Assembly: GCF_001375535.1 (NCBI RefSeq)
Contig: NZ_LN831197.1
Span: 919,752 to 983,751 of the forward strand
Source: Bacillus niameyensis
GTDB lineage: Bacteria; Bacillota; Bacilli; Bacillales; Bacillaceae_C
Direction of reading: 5' to 3'
Length of the DNA: 64,000 bases
The translations under genes were made by a program, and so were the position numbers. Every line of letters begins with the position of its first letter. Position 1 is the stretch's first letter. Below the pieces are notes generated by a model. That model saw only the letters and a list, made by a program, of their open reading frames with translations. It was not told the DNA's origin and ran no database searches. This document shows, piece after piece, positions 10,399 through 20,069 of this stretch.

Positions 10399-11026
10399 GC
10401 ATTTCGACTCCAAGTTTATTAAAGATGATTGAAAAAGAGTCAGGATCAGGTAATAAAAAGAAATGTCCCTTTACATCATCCCGTCGTGAATCCTCTTCCA
10501 ATGCAGTGTCAATGACAATGGCATAATCCTGTGTTTGTGAAAGCTCGAGCAGACCATAACTAATGATGGCCCCAGCCATATCAATACTTATCGATGGAAC
10601 GGAGGGGCTTAAATCAAGACCTGTAAAATCAACTAAAGAAGATAAATAGGAACCAGTAAGTATATTTCCTAACTCCTGCATGGCAGATAATCCCAATTCA
10701 GAATAGGGCGGTGTATCAAATGAAAAAGACTCGTCTCCAGTCAATTTTTGAACATATTTTGTTGCCTGTTCAATCGGGAGAATAAAAAACATGCTTCCAG
10801 TAGCATCTCCATCAACCCTTAGAAAAACAGCAGTTACTATTTGGTCATGCCCTCCAGCCAACTCAAGCATCTCATCAAAGGTTACAATCCGTACATTGGG
10901 AACTTTCATATCAATGTGCTTTCCAATTAAGACCGATAAAGCAGTTGCTGCATTGCCTGCTCCAATGTTTCCAATTTCTTTCAGAACATCTAGATGGAAT
11001 GGGGTTATCTTTTGATTAAGATTCAT
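10391..11026 (-). CDS. cheC: CheY-P phosphatase CheC
   Basis: Dephosphorylates CheY-P and is stimulated by CheD. The 211-residue protein has the two phosphatase motifs of the CheC family: D-V-L-K-E-I-G-N near the N-terminus (LDVLKEIGNIGAGNAATAL) and S-A-M-Q-E-L-G-N in the second half (LSAMQELGNILTGSY). The ATG at 11026 is selected because AAGGA lies 9 bases upstream; an ATG three codons earlier directly abuts it. It overlaps the cheW end by 11 bases. Similar in domain order to the CheC-like half of FliY in the same operon. Confidence 0.95.
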   Translation of the reverse strand: MNLNQKITPFHLDVLKEIGNIGAGNAATALSVLIGKHIDMKVPNVRIVTFDEMLELAGGHDQIVTAVFLRVDGDATGSMFFILPIEQATKYVQKLTGDESFSFDTPPYSELGLSAMQELGNILTGSYLSSLVDFTGLDLSPSVPSISIDMAGAIISYGLLELSQTQDYAIVIDTALEEDSRRDDVKGHFFLLPDPDSFSIIFNKLGVEMHD

Positions 11027-11483
11027 TACTTTCATTCCTTGCTGGTGACTTTATGGTGGATTCTAAATCAAGAAGTATTAATAGTCGCTTATTCAAATTT
11101 GCCACACCTTCTATAAATTCTTCTTCCACAGACCCAGCTACAGTGGGACAAGGTTCTATTGCTTCTTCAGGTATATCTAAAACATCACTTGCTTCATCAA
11201 CAATCATCCCTACTGATAGTTCTTTATAAGAAACAATAATCATTCTTGTCTTGCCGGTATATTCAGTATCCCCAATGTCGAAACGCCTTTTCAAGTCAAT
11301 AATAGGTATAATAAGTCCACGTAAATTAATTACTCCTTTTATAAACTTAAGCGTATTAGGAACTCTTGTTATATGGGTCATTTTTTCTATTGCTGTTACA
11401 AACTCAGCAGAAATACAATATTCTTTATCATTTAACTTGAAAACAATAACTTTTTGTCCAGAAGCGGTAATTGTTTCGTTCAA
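11016..11483 (-). CDS. cheW: Chemotaxis coupling protein CheW
   Basis: Adaptor linking chemoreceptors to the CheA kinase in signalling arrays. The 155-residue protein is a single CheW beta domain: VIVFKLNDKEYCI, ITRVPNTLKFIKGVINLRG, IPIIDLKRRF and VGMIVDEASDVLDI. The start is a TTG at 11483 with GGGAGG 9 bases upstream; a nearby ATG is out of frame and stops at once. Located between cheA and cheC, as in B. subtilis. Confidence 0.96.
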   Translation of the reverse strand: MNETITASGQKVIVFKLNDKEYCISAEFVTAIEKMTHITRVPNTLKFIKGVINLRGLIIPIIDLKRRFDIGDTEYTGKTRMIIVSYKELSVGMIVDEASDVLDIPEEAIEPCPTVAGSVEEEFIEGVANLNKRLLILLDLESTIKSPARNESNES

Positions 11484-11502
11484 AGCATTCTACCTCCCGT
11501 CT

Positions 11503-13512
11503 TTATTTTATTAAAGCGTTACAATCGACAATAAGGGCGACTTGGCCATCTCCTAAAATTGTTGCTCCAGAAATCGCAAAAACCTCTGATAAGTAGTTTC
11601 CTAATGACTTTAATACAATTTCTTGTTGACCAATAAAAGATTCAACAATAAGTGCCGCCATTTTATCAGCCTTGCGAACAATGACAATTGAAACAAATTC
11701 ATCATCTTTATCTTCAACATCAACTTGAAAAACATCTTTCAATGAAACAAGAGGGACGACACTACCCCTGAAATCAATAACTGGTTGATGGTGGGCATTC
11801 ATGATATCCGATTTTTTAATAATAGCCGTTTCAATGATCGATGAAAGTGGGATTGCATATTTCTCAGTACCAATTTCAACAAGGAGGGCTGAAATTATCG
11901 ATAGCGTTAACGGTAGCTGGATAGAGAATTTAGAGCCTTTTCCATCTGTCGATTCAATGGCGATCGACCCGCCTAGTGATTGAATCGTAGATTTAACGAC
12001 ATCTAGACCAACGCCCCGCCCAGAAATATCAGAAATAGTATCAGCAGTTGAAAAGCCCGGTGCCATAATAAGTTCAAAAGCTTCTTGATCAGATAAAGAT
12101 TTAGCTTGACTTTTTGTAATTATTCCTTTGGAAATTGCCTTATCTATAACTTTATTACGGTTTATTCCAGCACCATCATCTTCGATTTCAATAAAGACAT
12201 GATTGCCACTATGATAGGCTTTTAAATAGATTGTTCCTGTTGCAGATTTACTTTGAGATTCACGAATTTCTGGTTTCTCAATACCATGATCAATCGCATT
12301 CCTTAGTAAATGGACGATTGGATCACCTATTTCATCAATAACTGTACGATCCAATTCGGTTTCAGCTCCAAAGATTTGCAAATCTAATTGTTTATTTAAG
12401 TCTTTAGCAAGCTGTCTAACCATTCTCGGAAAACGATTAAATACTGTTTCAACGGGCACCATTCTCATATTAAGAATAATGTTTTGCAAATCACTTGAAA
12501 TTCTAGACATTCTTTCAACTGTATCTTTTAAATCAGGGTGTTCTATATCTTGAGAAATCTGTTCAAGCCGGCCGCGGTCAATGACAAGCTCCTCAAACAA
12601 ATTCATAAGAATGTCGAGTCGTTCAATGTTAACACGGATAGTTTTACTTACTGTTTTCTTATGTTTCTTTTCTGCAGGCTCTTGTTCATCGGATGAGAGT
12701 TCATCTTCTTTTATCACAATTGGGTCTTTTTCAGCTGCTTTATCATCTAATTTAAGTTGGCTAACATTCACGAATGATATTTTAACAGAATCGATCTCTG
12801 ATATTTTCGTAATTTTCTGTTCCAGTTCAGACGGCGTTTCTTTTGAAATGAAAGTAACAGTAAATTCCGATTCAAACTGTTCTTCCTCCAATTGTTCTAC
12901 AGAAGGGAAGGATTTTATTACCTCTCCACTTTTTTCCAAAACTTCAAAGACCATGAAAACTCGCGCTGTTTTCAATAAACAATCCGGACGCAAATTTATC
13001 GTTATTTCCATACAGTTATACCCTTGCTCTTGCGATTGCTCAATAACTGTCTTTTCATATTGATCATAATTATTATTTAGACTTTCTTCAGTAGTAGTAA
13101 CAGCGATTTCGCTAATTGTTTGTGTTAACGTTTCACCTTTTTCGATTTGCTCTAATCTGGCAATAACGTCCTTTACATCTCGTTTTCCGTCACCGCCACT
13201 TTCGATAGATTCAACCATAGCTTCCAAATCATCTACTGCAAGAAAAACAATATCTAATAATTCAGGAGTTACAGCGATCTTTTTATTACGTATTCCATCC
13301 AAGACATTCTCCATAATATGAGTAAGATTGGCTAAATCATGATAACCCATTGTGGCAGACATGCCTTTTAATGTGTGTGCGGCTCGAAATATCTTATTAA
13401 CTACATCCATATCTTCAGGGTTTTGCTCTAATGTCAAAAGGTTTTGATTTAATTCTTGTAAATGTTCCTTGCTTTCATCAATGAACACCTCTAGATAATG
13501 ATTCATGTCCAT
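11503..13512 (-). CDS. cheA: Chemotaxis histidine kinase CheA
   Basis: Autophosphorylating kinase that passes phosphate to CheY. The 669-residue protein has P1 (Hpt) with phospho-His46 in RAAHTLKGMSATMGY; a CheY-binding P2 region (about 165-245); P3 dimerisation helices (about 295-350); the P4 ATPase domain with N box HLLRNAIDHG, G1 DDGAGIN and G2 GRGVGLDVVK; and a CheW-like P5 domain at the C-terminus. The ATG at 13512 is preceded by AAGGATG. All catalytic boxes are intact. With the receiver-less CheB next door, CheY may be the only response regulator encoded in this block. Confidence 0.97.
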   Translation of the reverse strand: MDMNHYLEVFIDESKEHLQELNQNLLTLEQNPEDMDVVNKIFRAAHTLKGMSATMGYHDLANLTHIMENVLDGIRNKKIAVTPELLDIVFLAVDDLEAMVESIESGGDGKRDVKDVIARLEQIEKGETLTQTISEIAVTTTEESLNNNYDQYEKTVIEQSQEQGYNCMEITINLRPDCLLKTARVFMVFEVLEKSGEVIKSFPSVEQLEEEQFESEFTVTFISKETPSELEQKITKISEIDSVKISFVNVSQLKLDDKAAEKDPIVIKEDELSSDEQEPAEKKHKKTVSKTIRVNIERLDILMNLFEELVIDRGRLEQISQDIEHPDLKDTVERMSRISSDLQNIILNMRMVPVETVFNRFPRMVRQLAKDLNKQLDLQIFGAETELDRTVIDEIGDPIVHLLRNAIDHGIEKPEIRESQSKSATGTIYLKAYHSGNHVFIEIEDDGAGINRNKVIDKAISKGIITKSQAKSLSDQEAFELIMAPGFSTADTISDISGRGVGLDVVKSTIQSLGGSIAIESTDGKGSKFSIQLPLTLSIISALLVEIGTEKYAIPLSSIIETAIIKKSDIMNAHHQPVIDFRGSVVPLVSLKDVFQVDVEDKDDEFVSIVIVRKADKMAALIVESFIGQQEIVLKSLGNYLSEVFAISGATILGDGQVALIVDCNALIK

Positions 13513-13527
13513 AAGCCCACATCCTTA

Positions 13528-14121
13528 TCACATTATTTTCAAAATTTTTGTAGCGATTTCGTCCAACCTTACAACGTAATCGACCAAGTTCGTTTCTATA
13601 GCCGATTTTGGCATCCCGTATACAATACAGCTTTCTTGCGATTCCGCAATTGCGACAGTATCTTCATCTTTTTTTAATTGTACTAAACCAGCTGTACCAT
13701 CAGATCCCATCCCCGTCATGATGACAGCAATTTTTTGAATGTTATTTATTCTACAAAGAGAATCAAAAAGGACATCTACTGATGGACGATGACCATTGAC
13801 GGGACTCGTATCCATTATTTTGATTTTTAGATCCACATTGTTTTGAATTAGAGTCATGTGCCTACCGCCTGGAGCTATGTATGCCGTCCCAGGTTTTAAA
13901 ATTTCACCGTTTTCTGCTTCTTTGACTGATAACTCACAAAGACTATCGAGGCGATTGGCAAGTGAACTCGTGAATTTTGGCGGCATATGCTGGACGATTA
14001 CAACAGGTGCCCTTAAATCCTTGGGTAGTTTTGTAAGAACAGCTTGTAAAGCCCTTGGACCTCCTGTTGAGGTTCCGATACAGATAATTTTTTTGTTTGA
14101 AGGCTCTTTTTTTAAAAACAT
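13528..14121 (-). CDS. cheB: Receptor methylesterase CheB, catalytic domain only
   Basis: Removes methyl groups from chemoreceptor glutamates. The 197-residue protein consists only of the methylesterase domain, with catalytic triad Ser18 (GTSTGGPRAL), His45 (VQHMPP) and Asp141 (MTGMGSDGTAG). The usual N-terminal receiver domain (about 120 residues plus linker), present in B. subtilis CheB (~357 residues), is missing. The ATG at 14121 has AGAGGAG at ideal spacing, and the preceding flhG ends only 30 bases upstream, so the receiver is not merely out of frame. Active-site residues are intact, so it is probably functional but not regulated by CheA phosphorylation in the usual way. Confidence 0.92.
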   Translation of the reverse strand: MFLKKEPSNKKIICIGTSTGGPRALQAVLTKLPKDLRAPVVIVQHMPPKFTSSLANRLDSLCELSVKEAENGEILKPGTAYIAPGGRHMTLIQNNVDLKIKIMDTSPVNGHRPSVDVLFDSLCRINNIQKIAVIMTGMGSDGTAGLVQLKKDEDTVAIAESQESCIVYGMPKSAIETNLVDYVVRLDEIATKILKIM

Positions 14122-14151
14122 TATTTTCTCCTCTATAATAAGGCGATATCA

Positions 14152-15012
14152 TTATTTTTGGAAAAACAGGCTGCGGAGTTTACCGATAAAAGAATGAGCA
14201 GGATTATGATCAACAGCTTGCTTTTTATTTAAATATTGATCAATCAATCGCTCTAGCTTTACTGTAATGGACGAACTAGGAAATTTAATTGAAAAAGCAG
14301 TTTGACTTATTACTGCCTTTCTAACATGTTGGTCTTCTGGTAGCACTCCTAATAAAACGACATCTTTTTGAAGAAATTTAACAGCTGTTTGCTTTAAGCG
14401 GTTCAAAGTCTCCCTACCTTGCTTCTCACTTTCCGCCCGATTACAAATTAAATAAAATACACTGCTAGAACCTTCCAAAGAAATAAACTTCATCATCGAA
14501 TAGGCATCTGTCATAGATGTAGGCTCAGGAGTTGAAATAACAAAAATTTCATCAACAGCAAGTAATATTTTTAATGTGGAGGCCGTCGCTCCAGCAGCCA
14601 TGTCAAAAATAATGAAATCATAATCTTGTTGCAAATCACTAAGTCCATTTAACAACTTTGAAAGCATCATTTCATTTAGTTCCAATGTCTCGTTTAAACC
14701 ATTTCCAGCAGATATATAAGAGATTCCTTCGCCGGTGGTATAAACAATATCTGTAATCGGTATATCTCGTTTTAAAAAATCTGCTATCGTTTTTGGAGAA
14801 GAATAACCAAGCATAATATTGACATTTCCCATACCAATATCTAAGTCAAACAGTAAAATTTTATAGCCTTTTTTATTCAAAATCATTGCCGTATTAATGG
14901 ATATATTAGATTTTCCTACCCCGCCTTTTCCACTAACGACAGCTAGAGTTTTAGCGTGATTTCCTTGCCTATCCTGAACCAACATTCTTAATTTCTGTGC
15001 TTGGTCATTCAT
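14152..15012 (-). CDS. flhG: MinD-like ATPase FlhG (YlxH)
   Basis: Controls flagellar number and position together with FlhF and helps assemble FliM/FliY C-ring units. The 286-residue protein starts with the DQAQKLR activation motif (residues 3-9) that stimulates FlhF GTPase, then the deviant Walker A VVSGKGGVGKSN, LLFDLDIGMGN (Walker A') and FIIFDMAAGA (Walker B). The ATG at 15012 overlaps the flhF stop by eight bases. No C-terminal MinD-type amphipathic helix is obvious, although the tail is basic. Confidence 0.95.
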   Translation of the reverse strand: MNDQAQKLRMLVQDRQGNHAKTLAVVSGKGGVGKSNISINTAMILNKKGYKILLFDLDIGMGNVNIMLGYSSPKTIADFLKRDIPITDIVYTTGEGISYISAGNGLNETLELNEMMLSKLLNGLSDLQQDYDFIIFDMAAGATASTLKILLAVDEIFVISTPEPTSMTDAYSMMKFISLEGSSSVFYLICNRAESEKQGRETLNRLKQTAVKFLQKDVVLLGVLPEDQHVRKAVISQTAFSIKFPSSSITVKLERLIDQYLNKKQAVDHNPAHSFIGKLRSLFFQK

Positions 15013-16144
15013 ATGTTCCAGTCCCTATCAAATAATCTGCTATCGTTTCAGGCGTAGCTTTGATAATATCATCTGGTACATCTTGTCCAGTTGTAATATA
15101 CGCAGCACCGATCTGATATTGCCATATTAGGTTATACATAACTCCAAATGTAGAGGTCTCATCAGCCTTCGAAAAGATAAATTGATCAAATGCCAATTCC
15201 ATGAAATTATTTACGATCTTCTCCATATCCTTTTCTTTCATCGATAAGGATAGAACAAGAAAAGTCATCATGCTCTCATTTCCATACAATTTCTTTAAAT
15301 CTTCAATATATCGTTTATCACGGTAATTTCTGCCGGCTGTATCAATGAAAACGATATCGTAATCGGAAAATTTTTGGAGAGCTTCTTGAAATTCTTCATC
15401 CTCGTATATAATCTCAATTGGGACTTTTAGTAATTCCGCATAAGTTTTTAACTGTTCAATCGCGGCAATTCTATAAGTATCAGTAGTGATAAACGCCGCC
15501 TTTTTCTTTTGCTTAAGTACCGCTTCCGCTGCTAATTTAGCAATAGTTGTTGTTTTTCCTACACCAGTTGGACCAACAAAGTTAATTACTTTTGTCTGCC
15601 TTGGTATTTTTATAAATCCGATTTGGTTAAGGTCGGCAATAATGATTTCACGGCACCAGTCTAATACATCGGATTCGACTGGTTTATTCATCGTACTTCG
15701 CATTTTTTCTAGTAATAGTTCGCCATATTTTTGTACATACTCATCAGCTAGACCCATTTCACTTAATTTGGACAAACAGCTTTGTATAACCTCCGGATAT
15801 TGATCTAACCGTGGAATATGCCCCTGCCTCAGCTTAATAAGCTCCTCTTTCAATTGCGAAATCTCTGACAGTATTTCTTTTTCATTCAGCTTATCTTCTA
15901 TACGGGCATTCCCCTCATTTTTTGAGGGAAGTGTAAGGTTCTTATCTTTCTTTATTGTAACTGGAGGCAACTGCTGCTCATCGACTGCCGCTATGACCTC
16001 CACATTTTTCTTGCGGAATAAGCCAAAAAGTCCGCCTTTATAAACAACTTTAGAATTTAAGATGACGGCATTCTCACCCATTTCGGCTTTAACCTTTTTC
16101 ATTACTTCCGGCATAGTAGGGGCACTGATTTTTTTTACGTTCAT
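15005..16144 (-). CDS. flhF: SRP-family GTPase FlhF
   Basis: Third SRP-type GTPase, which places flagellar basal bodies at the membrane. The 379-residue protein has a basic N-terminal B domain (LFGLFRKKNVEV near residue 40), an N helical domain, and the G domain with G1 [38 protein letters not shown] and a G4-like FSKADE. It overlaps flhA by four bases (ATGA) and flhG by eight, consistent with coupled synthesis of a membrane target, the GTPase and its activator. Confidence 0.96.
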   Translation of the reverse strand: MNVKKISAPTMPEVMKKVKAEMGENAVILNSKVVYKGGLFGLFRKKNVEVIAAVDEQQLPPVTIKKDKNLTLPSKNEGNARIEDKLNEKEILSEISQLKEELIKLRQGHIPRLDQYPEVIQSCLSKLSEMGLADEYVQKYGELLLEKMRSTMNKPVESDVLDWCREIIIADLNQIGFIKIPRQTKVINFVGPTGVGKTTTIAKLAAEAVLKQKKKAAFITTDTYRIAAIEQLKTYAELLKVPIEIIYEDEEFQEALQKFSDYDIVFIDTAGRNYRDKRYIEDLKKLYGNESMMTFLVLSLSMKEKDMEKIVNNFMELAFDQFIFSKADETSTFGVMYNLIWQYQIGAAYITTGQDVPDDIIKATPETIADYLIGTGTYE

Positions 16145-18174
16145 TCAATGTTCACCATCCCGACACTTTGAACTTCAACATCTGCCTCTAATTCATTATA
16201 AGAGAGGACAGGTACATTCGGAAAATACCTTTCCGTTAATTGACGTAAATACATTCTAATTGCAGGAGAACATAGTAATAAAGGTGATTGATGCATCATC
16301 GACTGTTGTTCAATTTGAGCTGCCGTTGATTCTAATATGGACTGCGAACTTTCGGGATCAATCGAAAGATAATTTCCATGTTCAGTCTGCTGCACGCCAT
16401 CCGCAATTAACTTTTCGACTTTTCCTGAAACTGTAATAACTCGTAAAATTGCTTCATCGCCCGCATATTGCTTAGTAATTTGCCTTGCCAGAGCTTGGCG
16501 TGCATACTCAGCCAATAAGTCAGTATCTGTTGTCATTTTCCCGTAATCCGCTAATGCTTCAAAAATTACTGGCAGATTGCGAATTGACACATTTTCTTTC
16601 AATAATTTTGCAAGAACCTTCTGTACTTCTCCGATCATTAATGGATTAGGCGTAACTTCCTCCACAAGAATTGGAGAAGTTTCCTGCAAATGCTCAATCA
16701 GTTGTTTCGTTTCTTGACGACCTAATAGTTCATAAGCATTAGCCTTCAAAATTTCAGTAATATGAGTCGAAACAACAGATGGTGGATCAACAACTGTATA
16801 ACCTAAAATTTCTGCCTGTTCTTTAACCTCTTCTGAGATCCACTTGGCTGGAAGTCCAAACGAAGGCTCAATCGTATCAATTCCTTCCAAAGTATCTTCT
16901 CCACCGGGACTCATTGCCAAATAATGATCTAAAAGTAGTTCTCCCTTAGCCATAACATGCCCTTTTATCTTTATTCGATAGGCATTTGGTTCAAGTTGTA
17001 TATTATCCCTAATACGAACTACCGGAATAACAATTCCAAGTTCCAATGCCAATTGTCTACGAATCATCACAACACGATCAAGAAGATCTCCACCTTGGTT
17101 AACATCAGCTAATGGAATAAGACCGTAACCAAACTCAAATTCGATCGCGTCAACATTAAGTAGATTAATAACACTTTCTGGGCTCTTCATTTCGTCAGTT
17201 TCTACATCCTCTGCTTGATCTAATAAATCGGCATCCTGTATAGACGAAGTCCGTGATAATGAAATTCCCCCGATAACAAGCAAAGCTGCAATTGGTATTG
17301 TTAAGATGTCGTTGATTGGCGTAAATAAACCGAGAAGAAAAATGGTTGCAGCCGCTATATACAACATTTTTGGATATGCAAACAATTGACCAACGATATC
17401 AGTCCCTAAATTCCCTTCTGATGCAGCTCTTGTTACAACAATACCAGTTGCTGTTGAAATTAAGAGAGCTGGGATTTGACTTACAATACCATCACCCACT
17501 GTTAGCATTGAATATTTGACTGCCGCCTCACCAATAGGTAAACCTTGCTGGACCATTCCAATTACAATCCCAAATATAAGATTGATTAATACGATAATAA
17601 TCCCGGCGATGGCATCCCCTTTAACAAATTTACTTGCCCCATCCATTGCACCGTAAAAGTCAGATTCTCGCGAGACCTTTTCACGTCTTTCTCTAGCTTC
17701 ATGGTCAGAAATAATTCCAGCATTTAAATCTGCATCAATACTCATTTGCTTACCTGGCATAGCATCGAGCGTAAATCTGGCCGCCACCTCGGACACACGC
17801 TCCGATCCCTTAGTGATTACAATAAACTGAATTACTATTAATATGAAGAAAACAACAAGTCCAACAAGAATATTTCCCCCGGTAACAAATGTACCAAATG
17901 TTTCAACGACACCACCGGCATCCCCAATTGACAAAATCGACCTTGTCGTAGAAACATTCAAACCTAAACGAAATAAGGTTAAAAGTAAAAGCAAAGATGG
18001 GAAAATTGAAAATTGCAGTGGCTCCTGCATATTCATGGATGTCAACAACACCAATAGAGCAAGGGAAATATTTGTTATGATTAATAGACTAAGCAGCCAT
18101 GGCGGAAAAGGAATGACCAGCATAGCAACAATTAATATAACACTTGATAAAACAGCAATATCTTTAAATTTCAT
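16141..18174 (-). CDS. flhA: Flagellar export gate protein FlhA
   Basis: Large nonameric component of the flagellar type III export gate. The 677-residue protein has eight predicted membrane helices in the first ~320 residues, the conserved FHIPEP-type cytoplasmic loop (MPGKQMSIDADLNAG, then REKVSRESDFYGAMDGASKF), and a soluble C-terminal domain that docks chaperone-substrate complexes. Family-typical length. The ATG at 18174 has AGGGAGAG upstream. Confidence 0.97.
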   Translation of the reverse strand: MKFKDIAVLSSVILIVAMLVIPFPPWLLSLLIITNISLALLVLLTSMNMQEPLQFSIFPSLLLLLTLFRLGLNVSTTRSILSIGDAGGVVETFGTFVTGGNILVGLVVFFILIVIQFIVITKGSERVSEVAARFTLDAMPGKQMSIDADLNAGIISDHEARERREKVSRESDFYGAMDGASKFVKGDAIAGIIIVLINLIFGIVIGMVQQGLPIGEAAVKYSMLTVGDGIVSQIPALLISTATGIVVTRAASEGNLGTDIVGQLFAYPKMLYIAAATIFLLGLFTPINDILTIPIAALLVIGGISLSRTSSIQDADLLDQAEDVETDEMKSPESVINLLNVDAIEFEFGYGLIPLADVNQGGDLLDRVVMIRRQLALELGIVIPVVRIRDNIQLEPNAYRIKIKGHVMAKGELLLDHYLAMSPGGEDTLEGIDTIEPSFGLPAKWISEEVKEQAEILGYTVVDPPSVVSTHITEILKANAYELLGRQETKQLIEHLQETSPILVEEVTPNPLMIGEVQKVLAKLLKENVSIRNLPVIFEALADYGKMTTDTDLLAEYARQALARQITKQYAGDEAILRVITVSGKVEKLIADGVQQTEHGNYLSIDPESSQSILESTAAQIEQQSMMHQSPLLLCSPAIRMYLRQLTERYFPNVPVLSYNELEADVEVQSVGMVNIE

Positions 18175-18206
18175 AACTTTCTCTCCCTGTACACCCTATA
18201 AAAACA

Positions 18207-19289
18207 TTAAATCTTATGCTGAATTCGATAAACATAAGCTAAAATTTCTGCTACGGCTTTAAAAAACTCATCTGGGATTTTATCGCCAATTTCTAGTTGA
18301 TCATATAGTGACCGCGCTAAGGGGCGGTTTTCGACCATTACAATATTGTTCTCTCGCGCTATTAATTTGATCTTTTGTGCAATAAAATCAACACCCTTTG
18401 CAATTACGACGGGCGCATCATCTTTTTGTTCGTCATATTTCAAAGCAATTGCGTAATGTGTCGGGTTCGTGATAATGACGTCAGCTTTCGGTACCTCTTG
18501 CATCATTCTCGACATAGCCATTTCACGTTGTTTCTGTTTTATTTTCGATTTTATAAGCGGATCGCCTTCAGTATTTTTATATTCATCTTTAATATCCTGT
18601 TTTGACATTCGGATGTTTTTTTCAAAATCATACCTTTGGTACAAGTAATCAAATAAAGATAAAACAAGCAAACTGATAGATGCAGCAATGCCCATTTGTA
18701 AAGTAAGATTCCCTACTGTTTTTAAGGCGGCTCCAATTGATTTTTGCGATAAAACCAACACTTCATCAATATTAATCCATAAAACCGAAAAGATCACAGT
18801 TCCTACAAAGCAAATCTTTAAAATGGATTTTAATAATTCTACAATAGCTCGAATTGAAAAAATTCTTTTGAAACCTTTTATTGGATCTAATTTTTCTAAC
18901 TTTGGTTGAAGTGGTTCTGTAGTAAACATAAACCCAACCTGCAATAAATTAGAGGCAATTCCAGCAATTAGAGCGACTAACAGAACAGGGCCTAGCATAT
19001 AGGCTATATCCATTAGAAAATCAATCATAATCGGGCGAATATTAGCCTCTGTAACATCCAAGAGAATTGTCTCGTTAAATGCTGTGCGGAATGTACCTAG
19101 TGCAACCTTACCTATACTGGTTGAAAAGAAAAGTAGAAATAAAAATACCGATAATAAACCAATCGCACTATTAACATCTTGACTCTTAGCGGTCTGCCCT
19201 TTTTTTCTCGTATCTTGCCTTTTTTTCGGAGTCGCCTTCTCCGTTTTTTCACCAGAAAAGAATTGGAGATCCAGTTTGAGCTGTATCAT
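18207..19289 (-). CDS. flhB: Flagellar export gate and substrate-switch protein FlhB
   Basis: Membrane protein that switches export from rod/hook to filament substrates after self-cleavage. The 360-residue protein has a basic N-terminus (EKTEKATPKKRQDTRKKG), four membrane helices, and the autocleavage motif NPTH in ITNPTHYAIALKYD. It overlaps fliR by four bases, with GGGAGG upstream. A second copy of its C-terminal domain is encoded by ylqH (45768-46037). Confidence 0.97.
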   Translation of the reverse strand: MIQLKLDLQFFSGEKTEKATPKKRQDTRKKGQTAKSQDVNSAIGLLSVFLFLLFFSTSIGKVALGTFRTAFNETILLDVTEANIRPIMIDFLMDIAYMLGPVLLVALIAGIASNLLQVGFMFTTEPLQPKLEKLDPIKGFKRIFSIRAIVELLKSILKICFVGTVIFSVLWINIDEVLVLSQKSIGAALKTVGNLTLQMGIAASISLLVLSLFDYLYQRYDFEKNIRMSKQDIKDEYKNTEGDPLIKSKIKQKQREMAMSRMMQEVPKADVIITNPTHYAIALKYDEQKDDAPVVIAKGVDFIAQKIKLIARENNIVMVENRPLARSLYDQLEIGDKIPDEFFKAVAEILAYVYRIQHKI

Positions 19290-20065
19290 CCCGCGCCTCC
19301 CATAAATCTCATTACACTACTGATAACGACAAGCATTTGTTCAAATAAATTTTGAATCACAGTAAAAACCAAACCTAACACGATAAATAACACAATAAAA
19401 CTAACAGCAATCTTAATTGGAAATCCTACAACAAAAATATTGAGCTGTGGCACTGTCCTTGCAATAATCCCTAACCCCACATCCACCAAGAAAATGGAGG
19501 CAACAACTGGTATCGCCATTTGAAAAGCAATCATGAACATAGATGTGAAAGACTTGGCAATGTACATGACAAAATTTTCATTTCCAAACGAGACGATCAT
19601 TTTATCGATCGGAATAAATTGGTAGCTATTAAAAACACCATTAATAATTAGATGATGACCATTTACTGTAAGCAAAAACAATAATGCAAACATATAGAAG
19701 TACTGGCCGATCAACGGACTTTGAGCACCTGTTTGCGGATCGATTACATTAGCGATGGCAAAACCCATTTGAAAATCAATGAAGCCCCCGGCTATCTGGA
19801 TTGCTGTTAGCATCATATAAGCTATAAAACCAATGAATAAACCGACCATCGCTTCTTTAACTATTAACAAGAGATATACTCCATCAATTGCGATAGGCTG
19901 AACATCCAAAGTGTAGTAAATAAGGATAGCCAAAAAAGCAGAAAAGCCTATCCGAAATGTTGCCGGCAAAGTTCTATATGAAAATAAAGGAAGTGTAACG
20001 AAAAAAGCGGAAACTCTCATGAATACAAGCATAAATATAGAAAAATGTGGGACTAGAGCTTCCAT
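19286..20065 (-). CDS. fliR: Flagellar export gate protein FliR
   Basis: Part of the helical FliP5-FliQ4-FliR1 core of the export gate. The 259-residue protein is almost entirely hydrophobic helices, with family segments LPLFSYRTLPATFRIGFSA, IGFIAYMMLTAIQIAGGFID and VDVGLGIIARTVPQLNIFV. The ATG at 20065 follows fliQ by four bases; the ribosome binding site (GTAGGT) overlaps the end of fliQ. Confidence 0.96.
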   Translation of the reverse strand: MEALVPHFSIFMLVFMRVSAFFVTLPLFSYRTLPATFRIGFSAFLAILIYYTLDVQPIAIDGVYLLLIVKEAMVGLFIGFIAYMMLTAIQIAGGFIDFQMGFAIANVIDPQTGAQSPLIGQYFYMFALLFLLTVNGHHLIINGVFNSYQFIPIDKMIVSFGNENFVMYIAKSFTSMFMIAFQMAIPVVASIFLVDVGLGIIARTVPQLNIFVVGFPIKIAVSFIVLFIVLGLVFTVIQNLFEQMLVVISSVMRFMGGAG

Positions 20066-20069
20066 AAAG

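Noticed and set aside
12581-13063. Plus-strand open frame of 160 codons opposite cheA
   Set aside because: Ser-rich antisense shadow of the CheA linker region; nothing supports expression.
13943-14152. Minus-strand 69-codon frame at the 5' end of cheB, possible missing receiver domain
   Set aside because: Sequence is basic and Tyr/Lys-rich with no receiver motifs; it is another frame of cheB, so it is not a frameshifted receiver.
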